Shown one piece after another: positions 1 through 5,196 of a stretch of 6,304 nt of DNA. Made by a program: the position numbers and the translations under genes. The notes under the pieces are model-generated. The model searched no databases, was not told where the DNA came from, and saw only the letters and a program-made list of their open reading frames with translations. Position 1 is the first letter of the stretch. Every line of letters begins with the position of its first letter. The stretch spans positions 1 to 6,304 of the forward strand of contig QGUZ01000302.1 of NCBI GenBank assembly GCA_003242605.1. The letters run 5' to 3'. Source of the DNA: Actinomycetota bacterium (GTDB lineage Bacteria; Actinomycetota; Actinomycetes; Streptosporangiales; Streptosporangiaceae).

Positions 1-154
1 AACCGCCCAAGGCCACCCCGGCGGGGGGGGGGCCCCCCCCCAAACCGGGGAACCGCCCAGGCCCTCCAACGCGGGCGGGGCGTCCGGGGTCCGGCGCCGG
101 GCCGCGCGGGGGGGGCGGGCCCCCCCGCGCCCCCCGCCCCGCCGCGGTCCGGCG
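1..154. other. GC homopolymer-rich intergenic region
   Basis: No coding region is supported here. The stretch consists almost only of G and C, with a G10 run followed directly by a C9 run (23-41), several further G or C runs, and two copies of the palindrome CCGGCGCCGG (91-100, and 162-171 at the 3' end of the neighbouring gene). The first 14 bases (AACCGCCCAAGGCC) recur with one deletion at 51-63, about 50 bp apart. It lies downstream of the minus-strand regulator, so it is a 3' region. Such runs are error-prone in sequencing, so exact run lengths should be treated with caution. Confidence 0.5.
104..130 (-). terminator. Strong GC stem-loop downstream of the regulator gene
   Basis: An 11-bp perfect stem (104-114 pairing with 120-130: GCGC plus seven G against seven C plus GCGC) closes a 5-base loop. 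It begins 24 bases after the minus-strand stop codon at 155-157, the expected place for a terminator. There is no U-tract on the minus strand, so it would be an actinobacterial-type hairpin terminator or RNA 3'-end stabiliser rather than a canonical intrinsic terminator. Confidence 0.45.
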
Positions 155-1447
155 TCACAGTCCGGCGCCGGCGAGGGCACGCTGGTAGGCGGTGGTGCTC
201 CCCTCCACGTCCTGCAGGCGCTCCAGCGCCGTGGCGGCCACCACCCAGCTCTGCGTATTCGACCGGGAGACCGGGGCCTTGTCGAGCCACTCGGCCGCGG
301 CGGCGAGCTCGGCCGCGGCCTCCGCAGTCCGGCCGAGACCCATGTAGGCGTGGCCGAGCATGAGGCGCGCCTCGGCCCGAATGCCCCGGGCGCTCTGGGT
401 GAGCGTGTCCAGCGCGGCCTTGGCGTACTCGGCGGCCTTCGCGTTGTCGCCGAGGATGAGCTCCGCCCGGGCGAGCTCGACGTCGCACAGCGCGCGGTCG
501 TTGCGGCTCGCCGACGACTCGGTCAGCTCCCGCCTCACCCGCAGCAGCAGGTCGCGGGCGGTCTCGGCCTCCTCGGGCCGGACGCGCAGCAGCAGGCCCG
601 CGTACGCGCCGCGGACCCGGGCGAGGTTGCGGGCGTCCCCGTTCTCCGAGTGGATGGCGAGGGCGCGCTCGGCGAGGGCGAGCGCCTCGTCGCCGCGCCG
701 GGTCTGCTCGGCGAGGATTGCCGCGTTCCAACACGCGGCGACGATCGCCCGCGGCGTGCCCAGCCGGTCGGCGGCGGCGAGCAGCTCCCCGGAGAACTGC
801 CGGGCGCGCAGCAGGTCGCCGCGCTCGATGTACGCCATGAGCAGCGTGGCGCCCAGCTCGACGAGCCCGTCGTTCCAGTTGATCTCGTCCGGCCGGCCGA
901 GGGCCTGCTCCCCGATCCGCACCGCGGCGGTCAGGTCGCCGATGTCGCGGTAGCAGCGGCACAGGGCGAGCGAGATCGCGACCCGGCGCTCCTCGGTGAG
1001 CTCCTCGTCGGTGGACTCCAGCAGCCGCTTGTGGATCTCGATCGCCTCGGCGAGGTCGCCGCACGCCTCGAGGGCAAGCGCGTAGCCGTACTCGGTGTCG
1101 AGGCGGAGCCGGGCGAGGCCCGCGAGCTTGGGGTCGGCCCGCAGCTCGGCGTACCGGGTGCGCGCCTCCTCGACCTCACCGTTCTCCAGGGAGAGCCGGG
1201 CGTACCGCAGCTTCAGCTCGAGCTCCTCCATCTCCTCGGCGGTCACGCCGTTGAGCAAGTAGGTGAGCGAGCACTGCAGCTTGGCGGCGAGCAGCTCGAG
1301 GACGGCCGGAGTCGGCGTGCGCTTTCCGCTCTCGATCAGGGATACATAGCTGTCCGACAGTTCCGGATGCGCGAGCTGTGCCTGCGACATACCACGCTGG
1401 CGGCGAATCGCCTTGATTCGCTGGCCCACTAGATCTTGACTGCCCAC
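155..1447 (-). CDS. XRE-type HTH regulator with C-terminal TPR-like repeats; candidate peptide-responsive receptor
   Basis: Cytoplasmic DNA-binding regulator of about 430 aa. Residues about 10-66 form an XRE/Cro-C1-like HTH, with MSQAQLA in the recognition region, then SYVSLIESGKRTPTPAVL. Residues about 70-425 are all helical, with TPR-like signatures (GDLAEAIEIH, GDLTAAVRIG, GDLLRARQFS, RGDEALALAE, GDNAKAAEYA, GRTAEAAAEL) recurring every 39-41 residues, about eight units. This is nearer the longer TPR_12 repeat than the 34-residue TPR. HTH plus TPR superhelix is the architecture of RRNPP receptors (PlcR, NprR, PrgX, Rgg), where the repeats bind a small peptide. The divergent 50-codon exported peptide gene 47 bp away fits that role. 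Start: I prefer GTG at 1447, because AGGGG (1457-1453) lies 5 bases upstream. The longer alternative, TTG at 1468 (437 aa), has no visible SD. The HTH and repeat assignment is secure; the peptide-receptor role is inference. Alternatively it is an orphan TPR regulator of a neighbouring process. Confidence 0.93.
   Translation of the reverse strand: MGSQDLVGQRIKAIRRQRGMSQAQLAHPELSDSYVSLIESGKRTPTPAVLELLAAKLQCSLTYLLNGVTAEEMEELELKLRYARLSLENGEVEEARTRYAELRADPKLAGLARLRLDTEYGYALALEACGDLAEAIEIHKRLLESTDEELTEERRVAISLALCRCYRDIGDLTAAVRIGEQALGRPDEINWNDGLVELGATLLMAYIERGDLLRARQFSGELLAAADRLGTPRAIVAACWNAAILAEQTRRGDEALALAERALAIHSENGDARNLARVRGAYAGLLLRVRPEEAETARDLLLRVRRELTESSASRNDRALCDVELARAELILGDNAKAAEYAKAALDTLTQSARGIRAEARLMLGHAYMGLGRTAEAAAELAAAAEWLDKAPVSRSNTQSWVVAATALERLQDVEGSTTAYQRALAGAGL
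1403..1421. promoter_or_regulatory. Inverted repeat GCGAATC-N5-GATTCGC, candidate operator
   Basis: A perfect 7-bp inverted repeat with a 5-bp spacer (half-site centres 12 bp apart, about one helical turn) lies inside the HTH-coding part of the regulator gene. Its centre is about 24 bp upstream of the TTGACT -35 box of the divergent peptide gene. Size and spacing suit a dimeric XRE protein, and the position suits an activator. Because it lies within codons for the HTH, coding constraint could also have produced it. Confidence 0.35.
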
Positions 1448-1462
1448 CGGCACCCCTAAAAT
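1436..1462 (+). promoter_or_regulatory. Promoter of the small exported peptide gene
   Basis: TTGACT (1436-1441, five of six matches to the vegetative -35) is followed after 15 bp by TAAAAT (1457-1462, a strong -10). The expected transcript start near 1469 gives a leader of about 26 bases that holds GGAGGT at 1485-1490, 4 bases before the ATG. The 15-bp spacer is shorter than the ideal 17 bp. Such sub-optimal spacing is typical of promoters that need an activator. The promoter overlaps the first codons of the divergent regulator gene, so the two transcripts would be coupled. Confidence 0.55.
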
Positions 1463-1494
1463 GCTCAAAGCCGTAACACACGATGGAGGTCAAC

Positions 1495-1508
1495 ATGCGT
1501 CGACGCAT
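1495..1508. promoter_or_regulatory. 14-bp perfect palindrome at the peptide start codon
   Basis: ATGCGTCGACGCAT is a perfect palindrome that begins exactly at the peptide ATG, about 26 bp downstream of the predicted transcript start. It could be a repressor or roadblock operator for the neighbouring HTH regulator. In mRNA it could also hide the start codon by intermolecular or weak local pairing. It encodes the Arg-rich n-region of the signal peptide (MRRR plus Ile), so a coding origin is possible. No second copy was noticed elsewhere in the window. Confidence 0.35.
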
Positions 1509-1647
1509 TGCCTTGATCGGCGCGATCGTAGCGGCCGTGTTGTCGATCCCCACCGCAGGAGCTAATGCTACGACTAACACAGCCAACGACGCGACGCTTT
1601 CCAAGGCGCAGATCACCACGCTCGGAATCCTCTGGGGCTGCTGCTGA
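1495..1647 (+). CDS. Small exported peptide precursor (50 aa), candidate pheromone
   Basis: Complete 50-codon gene, ATG to TGA, with GGAGGT 4 bases upstream and a promoter just before it. The product starts with MRRR, followed by a hydrophobic core (IALIGAIVAAVLSI), then PTAGANA. This is a classic Sec signal peptide with an ANA signal peptidase I site after Ala25. The predicted mature part is 25 residues: a polar Thr/Asn/Ala stretch, then TLSKAQITT, then the hydrophobic C-terminus LGILWGCC. That terminal octapeptide resembles in size and character the short hydrophobic or Trp/Cys-containing pheromones of RRNPP systems, which are cut from the C-terminus of exported precursors. By hand count G+C is about 61%, well below the neighbours. 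The partner is the HTH/TPR regulator 47 bp away on the other strand. Alternatives are a bacteriocin-like or Cys-modified peptide, but no modification enzyme or dedicated exporter is in the window. Gene reality is well supported; the pheromone role is inference. Confidence 0.82.
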   Translation: MRRRIALIGAIVAAVLSIPTAGANATTNTANDATLSKAQITTLGILWGCC

Positions 1648-1914
1648 CCAGCCCGCAAAGCCCGTCCGGGGCACGGAACGGATCGAATCGACGCGCCATT
1701 GACGCGCGGTTTCGGCGGACGCGCCCCACGGCGCGGCGAATTCGATATCCGGCCGTGTTCCCTTCGCTATGAGAAGGCCGGCGCAGGCGAGCGGAAGCCC
1801 GGTGCACGACGGGCCTGAAGGTTCGCCGGGACGCCGGCCGGCGCGCCGCCCGGCTCGGGTAAAGATCGCGAGGGAACCGGGCGCGAAGGAAAGCCGTAAT
1901 CCGGCGGGAACCGC

Positions 1915-1952
1915 GCGGGCGACGCGGGGAAAACACCCCTCCCGTCGCCCGC
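1915..1952. terminator. Strong stem-loop, candidate bidirectional terminator
   Basis: A perfect 10-bp stem (GCGGGCGACG at 1915-1924 with CGTCGCCCGC at 1943-1952) encloses a small internal loop and a further GGGG/CCCC stem (1926-1929, 1936-1939) around the loop AAAACA. It lies almost midway between the two converging stop codons (about 270-280 bases from each), so it could stop transcripts from both sides. There is no T-tract. A structured RNA element is the alternative. Confidence 0.4.
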
Positions 1953-1956
1953 CGCA

Positions 1957-1989
1957 CCCGGCGGGCCGCGCCCGATCGGCGGCGCCGGG
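1957..1989. other. Second GC stem-loop next to 1915-1952
   Basis: CCCGGCG (1957-1963) pairs perfectly with CGCCGGG (1983-1989). The 19-base loop itself contains the palindrome CCGATCGG. It starts 4 bases after the preceding hairpin, so the two form a tandem structure. In DNA this GC-rich, chance stems of 7 bp are not rare, so its function is uncertain. Confidence 0.25.
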
Positions 1990-2230
1990 CCGCGCGGCGC
2001 GCACCCTTCGGTGGCCGCGCTCGCCCTCGGCCCGCGCCGGGGCGGGGCGGCCATTCCGTTGCGCCCCATCCCCCGTTTCGCGATGAGGGGCGATGGCTGT
2101 TGTCGTAAACGGGGCCGCGCCCGCGGCGGGCGCCGAACGGCCCGGTTTCCGGCGGGGGCCACACGAAATCAGGGCCCGGGCCCGGACCGCGAACTTCTTT
2201 TACCGAAGCCTCCCCTACCGGGGGGCCGGG

Positions 2231-3076
2231 CTACGGCGTGGTCGGGCCGGGCGAGGCCGGGGCGGTGGGCGCGGTGGTGGGGGCCGTCGCCGCGTCGGTC
2301 GGGGTCGGCGCGGCGGGGCTCGACCCCGCCGGGTCCGGCACGGGGGCGGTCGGCGACGCGCTCGGCGGGGCGCCGAGCAGGCGGGCGGCCAGGGCCTCGG
2401 CCTCCTCCCTGGTGAGGCCCGCGATGCTCAGGCTGTCCCGGGTGATCGCCTGGCTGACCCGGGGCGCGGTGACCACCCGGTCGCCGACGACGAGCGCGAG
2501 CTGCCGCTCGACCGTCTCCCGGGTGAGGTCCTCGATCAGCTCCCGGCTCTCCGGCGCCAGCACGATCCGGACCGCGTAGGAGCCGTTGCGCTCCTGCACC
2601 GTCTCGATCTTCTGCACGGTGCTCACGGTGACCCCGGCCTCCACCTGGTAGCAGGTGGTGCCCGCCTCGTCGAGCACGGCCTCCGCGCCGGGGCAGGGCG
2701 CCTGCTTCACCGCCCGCACCGGGGCGAAGTGCATCGGCGTCGCCAGGCGGCGCAGCTGGATCGTGGTGAGCGGCGGCGCGTGCGGGTTGCGGGTCATCAG
2801 CACCGCGAGGGTCGCCGCCACGCCGGTGAGCACCACCACGAGCACGAGCGACACGGCGAGGATGATCGTGGCCGCGCGGGGAGCCCGCGGCGCCGCCACG
2901 GGGCCGCCGGTGCCGTCCGCCGCCGCGGCCGGTTGCGCCGGAGCCGCGGGCGCGCCCGCGGGCGCCGCCTCCTGCGCTCCCGGCACGAATGCGCCCCCTG
3001 CCTGCGGGTCGTGCGCCTGCGGCCCCGCCGCGGGGGCGCCTTTTGGCCGCGCGCCCGGTGCCGGACTGTCGTGCAT
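2231..3076 (-). CDS. Single-pass membrane protein with SecD P1-head-like extracytoplasmic domain
   Basis: 281-aa protein. Residues 1-68 are Ala/Pro/Gly-rich and cytoplasmic. One membrane helix follows (about 70-94, IILAVSLVLVVVLTGVAATL), then an extracytoplasmic part. Residues about 145-235 resemble the head subdomain of the SecD first periplasmic loop: a hydrophobic LALVVGDRVVTAPRVSQAI strand region, SLSIAGLT, then the EEAEALAARLL helix. In SecD this reads roughly as V-L-D-G-x-V-x-S-A-P, I-x-G-x-x-x-I-x-G and an A-x-x-L-A helix. Two Cys (128 and 142) precede this domain and may form a disulfide outside the cell. The last 45 residues are a disordered Pro/Thr/Ala/Ser tail. At 281 aa with one membrane helix it cannot be a SecD translocase subunit, and no secF or yajC is adjacent. 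Function is unknown; ligand or protein binding at the cell surface is possible. ATG at 3076 has GAGGGAG just upstream. It is divergent from ald. Confidence 0.88.
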   Translation of the reverse strand: MHDSPAPGARPKGAPAAGPQAHDPQAGGAFVPGAQEAAPAGAPAAPAQPAAAADGTGGPVAAPRAPRAATIILAVSLVLVVVLTGVAATLAVLMTRNPHAPPLTTIQLRRLATPMHFAPVRAVKQAPCPGAEAVLDEAGTTCYQVEAGVTVSTVQKIETVQERNGSYAVRIVLAPESRELIEDLTRETVERQLALVVGDRVVTAPRVSQAITRDSLSIAGLTREEAEALAARLLGAPPSASPTAPVPDPAGSSPAAPTPTDAATAPTTAPTAPASPGPTTP

Positions 3077-3143
3077 GCGCTCCCTCTATTCGCCCGCCGG
3101 TCGCCCGCTCCGGAAAGCGGGCGTCCTGCCGCATCCGGGGCAG

Positions 3144-3149
3144 AGCCTA
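3144..3149 (-). promoter_or_regulatory. Candidate -10 box for the SecD-head-like gene
   Basis: On the minus strand TAGGCT (3149-3144) matches the actinobacterial vegetative -10 pattern TAnnnT. It would start a transcript near 3137, leaving a leader of about 60 bases before the ATG at 3076. I see no convincing -35 at 16-18 bp, so this is only suggestive. Confidence 0.3.
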
Positions 3150-3181
3150 GCGAGATGGGAGAAAACCGGGGTAACCGGCCG

Positions 3182-3236
3182 GGCTCCGCCACCGCCGCGG
3201 CGGAGGCCGTCCTGACCGCCTCGCCAGGACGGAGCC
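3182..3236 (+). promoter_or_regulatory. Overlapping inverted repeats upstream of ald
   Basis: Two adjacent perfect stems are present: CTCCGCC (3184-3190) with GGCGGAG (3199-3205), and CCGTCCTG (3207-3214) with CAGGACGG (3225-3232). A third pairing, GGCTCCG (3182-3188) with CGGAGCC (3230-3236), excludes both. They lie 59-113 bases before the ald start. They could be operator sites for an Lrp/AsnC-type regulator, as AldR controls ald in mycobacteria, or a leader with alternative folds if transcription starts upstream. No regulator gene is in the window. Confidence 0.35.
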
Positions 3237-3294
3237 GAACGAACATTTCACGCCGATTGTGCGCCTGTGCCGTACCGGTGGGAAGCAGGGCGGT

Positions 3295-4410
3295 ATGAAG
3301 GTGGCGGTTCCCCGCGAGGTGATGAGCCAGGAGTACCGCGTCGCCCTCACCCCGGCGGGCGCCTACGAGCTCACCCGGCACGGCCACCGGGTGCTGGTGG
3401 AGCGCGGCGCGGGCGCGGGCTCGTCGATCACGGACGCGGACTTCGCCGCCGCGGGGGCGACGATCGTCGAGTCGGCGGACGACGTGTGGGCCGAGGGCGA
3501 GCTCGTGCTCAAGGTCAAGGAGCCGGTCCCCGCCGAGTACGGGCGGCTGCGCCCCGGCCAGATCCTCTTCACCTACCTCCACCTCGCCGCCTCGGCCGAG
3601 CTCACCCGGGCGATGCTCGGCTCCGGCGTCACCGGCGTGGCGTACGAGACCGTGCAGACCGCGGACGGGCGGCTGCCGCTGCTCGCCCCGATGTCCGAGG
3701 TGGCCGGGCGGCTCGCCCCGCAGGTCGGCGCCCACCACCTGGCGCGGCAGGCCGGCGGGCGCGGGGTGCTCATGGGCGGGGTGCCCGGCGTGTACCCGGC
3801 GAGGACGGTGGTGCTCGGCGCCGGGGTGGCCGGCCGGAACGCCACCGCGGTCGCGCTCGGCATGGGCGCGGAGGTGTTGCTGCTCGACAAGGACGCCGAC
3901 CGGCTGCGCCAGGCCGACGCCCTGTACCGGGGCCGGTGCCGGACCGTGGCGTCGAACGCGTACGAGATCGAGCGGGCGGTGCGCGACGCCGACCTGGTGA
4001 TCGGGGCGGTGCTGGTGCCGGGGGCGCGGGCGCCCACGCTCGTCGACGACGACCTGGTGGCGCGGATGAAGCCCGGCTCGGTGCTCGTGGACGTCTCGAT
4101 CGACCAGGGCGGGTGCTTCGCGAGCTCCCGCCCGACCACGCACGACGACCCGACGTTCCGGGTGCACGGGTCGATCCTCTACTGCGTGAAGAACATGCCC
4201 GGGGTGGTGCCGCACACCTCCACGTACGCGCTCACCAACGTGACCCTGCCGTACGTGCTCGCCATCGCCGGCCGCGGCCTGCCCGCGGCGATGCGGGCCG
4301 ATCCGGCCCTCGCCCGCGGCCTCAACGTGCACCGGGGCACGCTCACCAACGCCGCGGTCGCCGAGGCGCACGGCCTGCCGGCGGTGCCGGTGGAACAGGC
4401 GCTCGGCTGA
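3295..4410 (+). CDS. ald: Alanine dehydrogenase
   Basis: Cytoplasmic NAD-dependent enzyme interconverting L-alanine plus water and pyruvate plus ammonia. It links alanine catabolism to the pyruvate pool and, in actinobacteria, helps NADH balance under low oxygen. The 371-aa length equals that of the M. tuberculosis enzyme and similarity is obvious throughout. Family residues are in place: Arg15 (EYRVAL) and Lys75 (LKVKEP) for pyruvate carboxylate, catalytic His96 (LHLAAS), the Rossmann loop GAGVAG at 175-180 followed by Asp198 for the NAD ribose, catalytic Asp270 (IDQGGCF), and Asn300-Met301 (VKNMPG). LLAPMSEVAGRLAPQVGA and GGRGVLMGGVPGV are hallmark stretches. Start: ATG at 3295 gives the family N-terminus MKVAVPRE, with CAGGG 4 bases upstream. 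An in-frame GTG at 3259 would add 12 residues not expected in the family. No truncation is seen. It stands alone: divergent from the SecD-head-like gene and convergent with the DUF3105 gene. Confidence 0.98.
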   Translation: MKVAVPREVMSQEYRVALTPAGAYELTRHGHRVLVERGAGAGSSITDADFAAAGATIVESADDVWAEGELVLKVKEPVPAEYGRLRPGQILFTYLHLAASAELTRAMLGSGVTGVAYETVQTADGRLPLLAPMSEVAGRLAPQVGAHHLARQAGGRGVLMGGVPGVYPARTVVLGAGVAGRNATAVALGMGAEVLLLDKDADRLRQADALYRGRCRTVASNAYEIERAVRDADLVIGAVLVPGARAPTLVDDDLVARMKPGSVLVDVSIDQGGCFASSRPTTHDDPTFRVHGSILYCVKNMPGVVPHTSTYALTNVTLPYVLAIAGRGLPAAMRADPALARGLNVHRGTLTNAAVAEAHGLPAVPVEQALG

Positions 4411-4422
4411 CCCCGGCGGTCA
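4408..4422. other. Short inverted repeat containing both convergent stop codons
   Basis: TGACC (4408-4412) and GGTCA (4418-4422) form a perfect 5-bp inverted repeat around CCGGC. The left TGA is the ald stop and the right TCA is the reverse complement of the DUF3105 stop. Only 9 bp separate the two genes. The stem is too short to be a convincing terminator alone, so readthrough into the opposing gene seems likely. Confidence 0.3.
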
Positions 4423-5196
4423 CTCGTCGCCGCTCGCGGACGGCGACGGCGACGCGCTCGGCTCGGGCGACGGGCTCTCCCCGGCCTCGGTCTCGGAGCC
4501 GGGCGACGGGGTGCCCTCGGCGGTCGGGGACGGGCTCTGCTCCGCCTCGGCGTGCGGGTCGCCGGTGGGCGTCGGCAGCGGCGCCTGGTCGGCGGTGTCG
4601 CTGATGCCGCCGTCGCAGGCCGCCCCGAGCTCGGGCGTGTAGGTGGGGTTCTGCTTGTACTTGGCGATGTACTTCGGCAGCCGCGGGTCGTCGGCGCCGG
4701 TGAGGTGCAGCTGGTTGTTCCACGAGCTCACCACGACCGGGGCGGGCAGGCCCGGGTACGGGCTGAGCAGCACGTAGCCGCCGGTGACGTGCTTCTTGAG
4801 CTTCTCGACCTCGGAGGCGGGCAGGTCGGGCCGGTAGGTGATCCAGACCGCGCCGTGCTCCATCGAGTGCACCGCGGTCTCGTTGTTGATCGGCTTGTCG
4901 TAGATGCCGCAGTTCTGCCAGATCGGGTTGTGGGGGCCGCCGACCGGCGGGGTCTCCTTGTAGGTGATCCGCGTCGTCTCGTGGATCGCGCCCTCGTAGT
5001 TGTAGGTGCGCACGGCGTCGAGCGAGGCGACCGACCGCTCTCTGATCAGGTAGAAGGCGACCATCCCGATCAGCAGGACGATGACGAAGCCTCCGGCACC
5101 CCACATCAGGAACGCCGCACGGCGCTCCCGGCGCCGCTGTTCGGCACGCAGCCTGGCCAGGTGCTCTCGCCGGGCCCGCGACCTGTCGTTCGCCAT
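4420..5196 (-). CDS. DUF3105 family membrane protein
   Basis: 258-aa protein. The very basic N-terminus (residues 1-28, many Arg) stays inside by the positive-inside rule. One membrane helix spans about 30-51 (GFVIVLLIGMVAFYLI), and the rest is outside. Residues about 60-195 are a DUF3105 domain, recognised by GGPHNPIWQNCGIYDKPI followed by NNETAVHSMEHGAVWITY. Conserved His89, Cys96, His110 and His114 are candidate metal ligands. The C-terminal 55 residues are a low-complexity Pro/Ser/Glu tail. Start: ATG at 5196 with GGAGG 4 bases upstream. An in-frame TTG at 5199 is too close to that SD. Biochemical function is unknown. The gene is divergent from a DUF305 gene, and I recall these two families often being neighbours in actinobacteria, which points to a shared surface role, perhaps copper handling. 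Family call strong; metal role inferred. Confidence 0.92.
   Translation of the reverse strand: MANDRSRARREHLARLRAEQRRRERRAAFLMWGAGGFVIVLLIGMVAFYLIRERSVASLDAVRTYNYEGAIHETTRITYKETPPVGGPHNPIWQNCGIYDKPINNETAVHSMEHGAVWITYRPDLPASEVEKLKKHVTGGYVLLSPYPGLPAPVVVSSWNNQLHLTGADDPRLPKYIAKYKQNPTYTPELGAACDGGISDTADQAPLPTPTGDPHAEAEQSPSPTAEGTPSPGSETEAGESPSPEPSASPSPSASGDE

Larger units (their letters stand above)
1648..2230. other. 583-bp non-coding region between convergent genes
   Basis: I find no supportable gene here. The open frames on both strands are Arg/Pro/Gly-rich with no recognisable domain or good SD, as expected from random GC-rich DNA. The region holds several stem-loops: a 6-bp stem with a 4-base loop at 1720-1735, a strong one at 1915-1952, a second at 1957-1989, and a bulged 9-bp stem at 2066-2096. 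It receives transcription from both sides, from the peptide gene and from the SecD-head-like gene, and is unusually long for a convergent spacer. Confidence 0.5.

Noticed and set aside
350..1432. Long plus-strand open frame opposite the HTH/TPR regulator
   Set aside because: Its translation is Arg/Gly/Pro/Val-rich without any domain. It mirrors the regulator, whose frame has clear HTH and TPR-like repeats. Typical antisense frame in GC-rich DNA.
1495..1647. Lanthipeptide or other RiPP precursor
   Set aside because: Thr/Ser and terminal Cys residues are present, but the leader is a Sec signal peptide with a signal peptidase I site and no modification, protease or ABC export gene is in the window. 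Kept only as an alternative.
1720..1735. CGCGCC-CCAC-GGCGCG hairpin as terminator of the peptide gene
   Set aside because: Stem is real but only 6 bp, 73 bases past the stop, with no T-tract; expected by chance in such GC-rich DNA, so it is not listed as a separate terminator.
1613..2164. Minus-strand and plus-strand open frames in the convergent spacer (e.g. 1769-2086)
   Set aside because: Arg/Pro/Ala-rich low-complexity products, no convincing SD, no recognisable motif, several overlapping frames equally open.
3259..3294. Upstream GTG start adding 12 residues to ald
   Set aside because: The family N-terminus is M-[RK]-V-x-[IV]-P at the ATG at 3295, and Arg15/Lys75/His96/Asp270 numbering then matches the mycobacterial enzyme exactly.
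2093..3298. 401-codon plus-strand open frame across the SecD-head-like gene
   Set aside because: The candidate SD is only 2 bases from its ATG, and the product is Arg/Gly-rich. The opposite strand has a coherent membrane helix and SecD-like domain.
3267..4604. Frames overlapping ald on both strands (also 2797-4371 minus)
   Set aside because: ald is certain from its catalytic residues and full length; the others are Arg-rich shadows.
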